Source: Acidobacteriota bacterium (GTDB lineage: Bacteria > Acidobacteriota > Blastocatellia > Pyrinomonadales > Pyrinomonadaceae). Taken from it: a stretch of DNA of 64,000 bases. The notes below the pieces were generated by a model. It saw only the letters and a program-made list of their open reading frames with translations, was not told the origin of the DNA and did not search any database. The translations under genes were made by a program, and so were the position numbers. The stretch spans positions 506,001 through 570,000 of the forward strand of contig CP065003.1 in assembly GCA_016700175.1 (NCBI GenBank), in the 5' to 3' direction. Positions 62,567 to 64,000 of the stretch are shown piece after piece; the first letter of the stretch is position 1; each line of letters begins with the position of its first letter.

Positions 62567-64000
62567 ATGAAGAAGTTTTACCCGGCCGCTGTCGTTCCCG
62601 CGCTTCTGTTTCTGCTTGCTTTCGCTGTGCCTGCGCAGGATCCGGAAGAAACGCCGCCCCCTCCGCCGCCTGAGATCGCGAGGGACAAGATCAGCGAAGA
62701 GGCGAAGCTGTCCGAACTCCTTGCAAAAAGGCTTGAAGCACTTCCCCAGGAATTCCAGATCACGAGGGAAGAAAGGGAAGAGGCCTATGCAAAGCTCCTT
62801 GAAGGGCAAAGGTATCTCTGGAACATGAGGCGTATGCGTTCGACGAATCCGGGAGTTCAGGTCGGCGCGAGGATGGCGAAGAACGCGCTTCAGAAGGCCG
62901 TGGAACTAAATCCGAAACTCGCCGAAGGCTACACAGCGCTCGCCGAACTGGTGCTTTCCGCTCCTCCCCAGGATCTCGAGGAGGCGATCAGCCTCTCGGA
63001 GATCGCGGTCAAGCTCGATCCCGACAATTTCGGAGGATATCGTTTCCTCGGAAGGCTATACACGATCAAGAGCAATCTCGGGCGCGGGGCTGTGAACGCC
63101 GATGCCGCGGCCGCGGCGATCTCCGCCTGGAAGGAAATAGCCAGACTTGATCCTCGCAATGCGGAAGCCTGGGCGTTTCTGGCTGCGTTTTACCGATACA
63201 CGGACCAGAAAGAAGAAAGGATCCAGGCCCTCAGGAACTGGCTTTCGTCCGCTGCTCCCGTCGATCAGGGTTTTTACGGCCGTGTGATGAGGGAGGAAGG
63301 CGAGCTTTCACCGGAGGTCGCATCGGCAAAACTCGGAGAGGCGCTTCTCGATTCGGGTCGGTATGAAGAAGCGCTGGAGATCCTGACCCGTGCGATCTCG
63401 GAAGATCCCGGTAACCTGGAGCTCGCAGATATGCTCGGGGAGGCGCTTGAGAACGTCTCCGCGGCACAGATGTCGCCGGTCGTCGAGGCCCTCAGGCAGG
63501 CCGTGTTCGCCAACCCTGACAGCCTTTCGCTCAACCGTCTCCTGGCGAGGACCCTCGCGAGAAGCGGGAGCCTGGAAGACGGCGCAAAGGTCCTCGAAGC
63601 TGCAAGCGCGAAGGCGTCGGCGACAGACGGAAGTGCTTCGGCGGAGTACCTTGTCGCGCTTGGGGACCTGCTCGCCGACTCGGAACAAACCGACAGATCC
63701 GTTGAGGCCTATGACAGGGCGTTAAAGGCCCGGAAGATAGGGAATGCTCTTCTAAAAGACGCTGATAGCCGCGAGTTCGCGAAGCTCGTGATAGCCAGGA
63801 AACTAGATGCTCTCCGCAGGGCGGGAAAGTACGAACGTGCACTCTCGGTCATCAACGGTTCCCGAGCGATGTTCGGTGAAGCGGACATTAGTCTGGACAA
63901 GGAGTTGGTTACGCTGTATCGGCAGAAAGGCGACCGCGAAGGGGCGCTGGCTTTCCTAAGATCGGCCAGAGAGCGGGCACCGAGGGATTACAGTCTAATA
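62567..64000 (+). CDS. TPR protein, exported, truncated by the window end
   Basis: A frame opens at ATG 62567 and stays open for 478 codons to the last base. It has a signal peptide (core AVVPALLFLLAFAVPAQ), a proline run (PPPPPPE) and repeated TPR-type helices. Examples are RMAKNALQKAVELNPKLAEGYTALAEL, ALLDSGRYEEALEILTRAISEDPG and LLADSEQTDRSVEAYDRALKA. It probably scaffolds periplasmic complexes. The C-terminus lies beyond the window. Confidence 0.85.
   Translation, partial: MKKFYPAAVVPALLFLLAFAVPAQDPEETPPPPPPEIARDKISEEAKLSELLAKRLEALPQEFQITREEREEAYAKLLEGQRYLWNMRRMRSTNPGVQVGARMAKNALQKAVELNPKLAEGYTALAELVLSAPPQDLEEAISLSEIAVKLDPDNFGGYRFLGRLYTIKSNLGRGAVNADAAAAAISAWKEIARLDPRNAEAWAFLAAFYRYTDQKEERIQALRNWLSSAAPVDQGFYGRVMREEGELSPEVASAKLGEALLDSGRYEEALEILTRAISEDPGNLELADMLGEALENVSAAQMSPVVEALRQAVFANPDSLSLNRLLARTLARSGSLEDGAKVLEAASAKASATDGSASAEYLVALGDLLADSEQTDRSVEAYDRALKARKIGNALLKDADSREFAKLVIARKLDALRRAGKYERALSVINGSRAMFGEADISLDKELVTLYRQKGDREGALAFLRSARERAPRDYSLI

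Overview
The window looks like a chromosomal segment of a Gram-negative, aerobic heterotroph. It has moderately high GC by eye, a TonB-dependent receptor, a polysaccharide-export protein and BamD/TPR-type envelope proteins. Several secreted peptidases and amidohydrolases (S9, S10, matrixin, imidazolonepropionase-like) together with DUF4142 and cupredoxin proteins fit an Acidobacteriota, Blastocatellia-type genome. That placement is inference from gene content only, because no rRNA or tRNA gene is present. I see no phage, transposase, CRISPR array or plasmid function.

Layout. 1-3.4 kb: end of a ThpR gene, glutathione peroxidase, an SPFH protein and threonine ammonia-lyase. 3.4-13.4 kb: lon, a triplicated 118-bp repeat, engB, rho, glgA and carB. 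13.4-14.8 kb: an inverted-repeat element and an AraC regulator. 14.9-18 kb: small envelope and stress-type genes (DUF4383-like, DUF4142, SnoaL-like, cupredoxin, DUF2231) and a uracil-DNA-glycosylase-family gene. 18-20.8 kb: a Cys/Met-metabolism PLP enzyme in an operon with an NhaC-type transporter. 20.8-21.9 kb: a gene-free block of heptamer arrays and REP-like hairpins. 21.9-25.3 kb: EamA transporter, CoA-binding protein, moaB and an S10 peptidase. 25.5-30.8 kb: a paralogous amidohydrolase pair, a histidine kinase and a DUF2490 protein. 30.9-38.3 kb: unassigned membrane proteins, an SDR, a cyclic-nucleotide-phosphodiesterase-like MBL protein and a packed five-gene export/protease operon. 38.3-44.2 kb: a structured leader RNA before an APC permease, then purD, a queuosine-precursor transporter and an unassigned conserved protein. 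44.2-50.9 kb: TonB receptor plus ChaN, S9 peptidase, YraN. 50.9-64 kb: sorbosone-dehydrogenase-like protein, haem-binding protein, def, P5C dehydrogenase, alkaline phosphatase, fmt, trhO, rsmB, a PASTA protein, rpe and two TPR proteins, the last cut by the window end.

The most unusual signal is a family of degenerate arrays with a strict 7-bp period (AGTCAGR, AGACCGA, TGACCGA, AACCTGG, AGTCAAA). They sit between genes and have also entered coding sequence: one forms the extended N-terminus of an amidohydrolase signal peptide and another the C-terminal tail of CarB. Other points of interest are a three-hairpin leader RNA upstream of the APC permease, the compact Wza-like/matrixin operon, the catalytically degenerate amidohydrolase partner, and several genes with a -10 box only 6-10 nt before the start codon, which suggests leaderless mRNAs.
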